From NCBI GenBank assembly GCA_002373775.1, contig DFJW01000115.1, positions 1 to 13,575 of the forward strand: DNA of 13,575 nt, read 5' to 3'. The DNA comes from Ruminococcus flavefaciens (lineage in GTDB: Bacteria > Bacillota > Clostridia > Oscillospirales > Ruminococcaceae). This document shows, one piece after another, positions 13,162-13,575 of the stretch (the first letter of the stretch is position 1; the number at the start of each line of letters is the position of its first letter). A program made the position numbers and the translations under genes. The notes under the pieces are model-generated. The model did no database searches. It saw nothing but the letters and a program-made list of their open reading frames with translations, and had not been told where the DNA came from.

Positions 13162-13237
13162 CTGCATAATGCAGACACTATCGTTTAAACCATAATACAA
13201 AGGGCATGATACCACCATTATGATGATATCATGCTCT
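13159..13237 (+). repeat. 3' flank duplicated at the other end of the window (right copy)
   Basis: Nearly identical to 107-186, including the stop codon, ACTATCGTTTAAACCATAAT and the terminator. Beyond 13237 the two copies diverge at once, so the duplication ended at the terminator. Confidence 0.85.
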
Positions 13238-13246
13238 TTTCTCTTT
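13201..13246 (+). terminator. Intrinsic terminator of the dockerin operon
   Basis: AGGGCATGATA (13201-13211) pairs with TATCATGCTCT (13227-13237), with one G-U pair, followed by TTTTCTCTTTT. It is homologous to the terminator at 150-196. Confidence 0.8.
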
Positions 13247-13298
13247 TCGTAACTACGGGCGGCGGAATGCCGCCACTACAAAACTACTTTCCGCTCTC
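13247..13298 (-). repeat. Dispersed copy of the palindromic repeat element
   Basis: GGCGGC-GGAAT-GCCGCC (13258-13274) with ACTACAAAACTACTTTCCGC to its right. Read on the minus strand it is AAAGTAG-TTTTGTAG-palindrome, the same order as at 9199-9246 and at the start of the 67-bp array. It sits directly after the terminator of the dockerin operon. Confidence 0.7.
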
Positions 13299-13336
13299 TG
13301 CTTCAAAAAGGAAAAATTGCTGTGAACGGTGATATA

Positions 13337-13385
13337 AAAAGGACGGCATTAGGGCGCTTCCCTCTGCCGTCCTTTTGTTTTTTAT
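13337..13385. terminator. Strong bidirectional terminator without an adjacent gene
   Basis: AAAAGGACGGCA (13337-13348) pairs with TGCCGTCCTTTT (13365-13376), a 12-bp stem. Inside it a second stem, AGGG/CCCT, closes around CGCTT. GTTTTTTATT follows on the plus strand and an A-run precedes. No gene ends clearly within 100 bases on the plus strand; it may serve a minus-strand gene further right. Confidence 0.75.
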
Positions 13386-13442
13386 TACATATGAGAAAGT
13401 ATAGTGATCTTTACCTCAGATCAAGAAGTTTTTCCTGAATAA

Positions 13443-13575
13443 ACAGAGCATCTCCTGCGGTTATATGATAGTGATAATGAATACCACCTTTTCAGAAATA
13501 TCATTTATCGTCCTGATACGCTTGGACAGCTTATCAATGACATGGATCTAAGAAATGAAATGAAAATAAACAGCG
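13443..13575 (+). other. Unassigned open frame running off the window, possibly a gene remnant
   Basis: After an in-frame TAA at 13440-13442 one plus frame stays open for 44 codons to the window edge and reads TEHLLRLYDSDNEYHLFRNI, later RPDTLGQLINDMDLRNEM. Its composition looks protein-like, but it has no ATG before 13538 and no ribosome site. The same frame also continues protein-like upstream of the stop (IFTSDQEVFPE). It could be a decayed gene interrupted by a stop, or chance. A minus-strand frame ending at 13411 (ending ITAGDALFIQEKLLDLR) competes but is only 27 codons long. I recognise no family. Confidence 0.25.

Overview
The window looks like a chromosomal segment of a Ruminococcus-type anaerobe (Bacillota, Oscillospiraceae). 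The main reasons are small secreted proteins built on duplicated calcium-loop repeats of the D-x-N-x-D-G...YYA kind, as in Ruminococcus dockerins, a surface protein with a Thr-rich linker and an SPKTG sortase-type tail, strong AGGAGG ribosome binding sites and consensus sigma-A promoters. The genus assignment is inference from these traits; no rRNA or tRNA is present.

Layout. Positions 1-109 are the tail of a dockerin-type small protein, followed by a terminator. A promoter near 338-367 drives a possible 19-codon leader ORF, then a two-gene operon with a 14-nt overlap: a 1473-aa surface protein (alpha/alpha-toroid repeats, Ig-like modules, a GATase1/ThuA-like domain, Thr linker, SPKTG anchor) and a 943-aa secreted transglutaminase-like protein whose catalytic Cys position carries Asp. 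A bidirectional terminator separates this operon from a convergent CPBP intramembrane protease (7791-8678, minus). A gene-free stretch (8679-9284) holds a 67-bp tandem array of GC-rich palindromes, an inverted copy of the same element and a parS-like 16-mer. Next is a minus-strand pair, a four-helix membrane protein overlapping by 1 nt with a 66-aa XRE regulator. It is transcribed divergently from an orphan ABC-type solute-binding lipoprotein (10323-11825). The right part has three tandem dockerin-only genes (12049-13161), a terminator nearly identical to the one at the left edge, another dispersed palindrome, a strong bidirectional terminator and an unassigned reading frame running off the end.

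How the parts fit. The least expected signal is regulatory. The divergent region 10100-10228 carries four 18-bp TGTGA-N8-TCAC(N) sites. A fifth, weaker one covers the -10 box of the CPBP protease promoter with the same offset as at the regulator's own promoter. This suggests a local regulon joining the XRE/membrane pair, the protease and possibly the lipoprotein. The second theme is a family of secreted proteins that are only a dockerin. It appears at both ends of the window with shared 3' flanks and mosaic sequences, pointing to recombination among paralogues. The toroid and transglutaminase-like proteins probably act together outside the cell, but their substrate is unknown.
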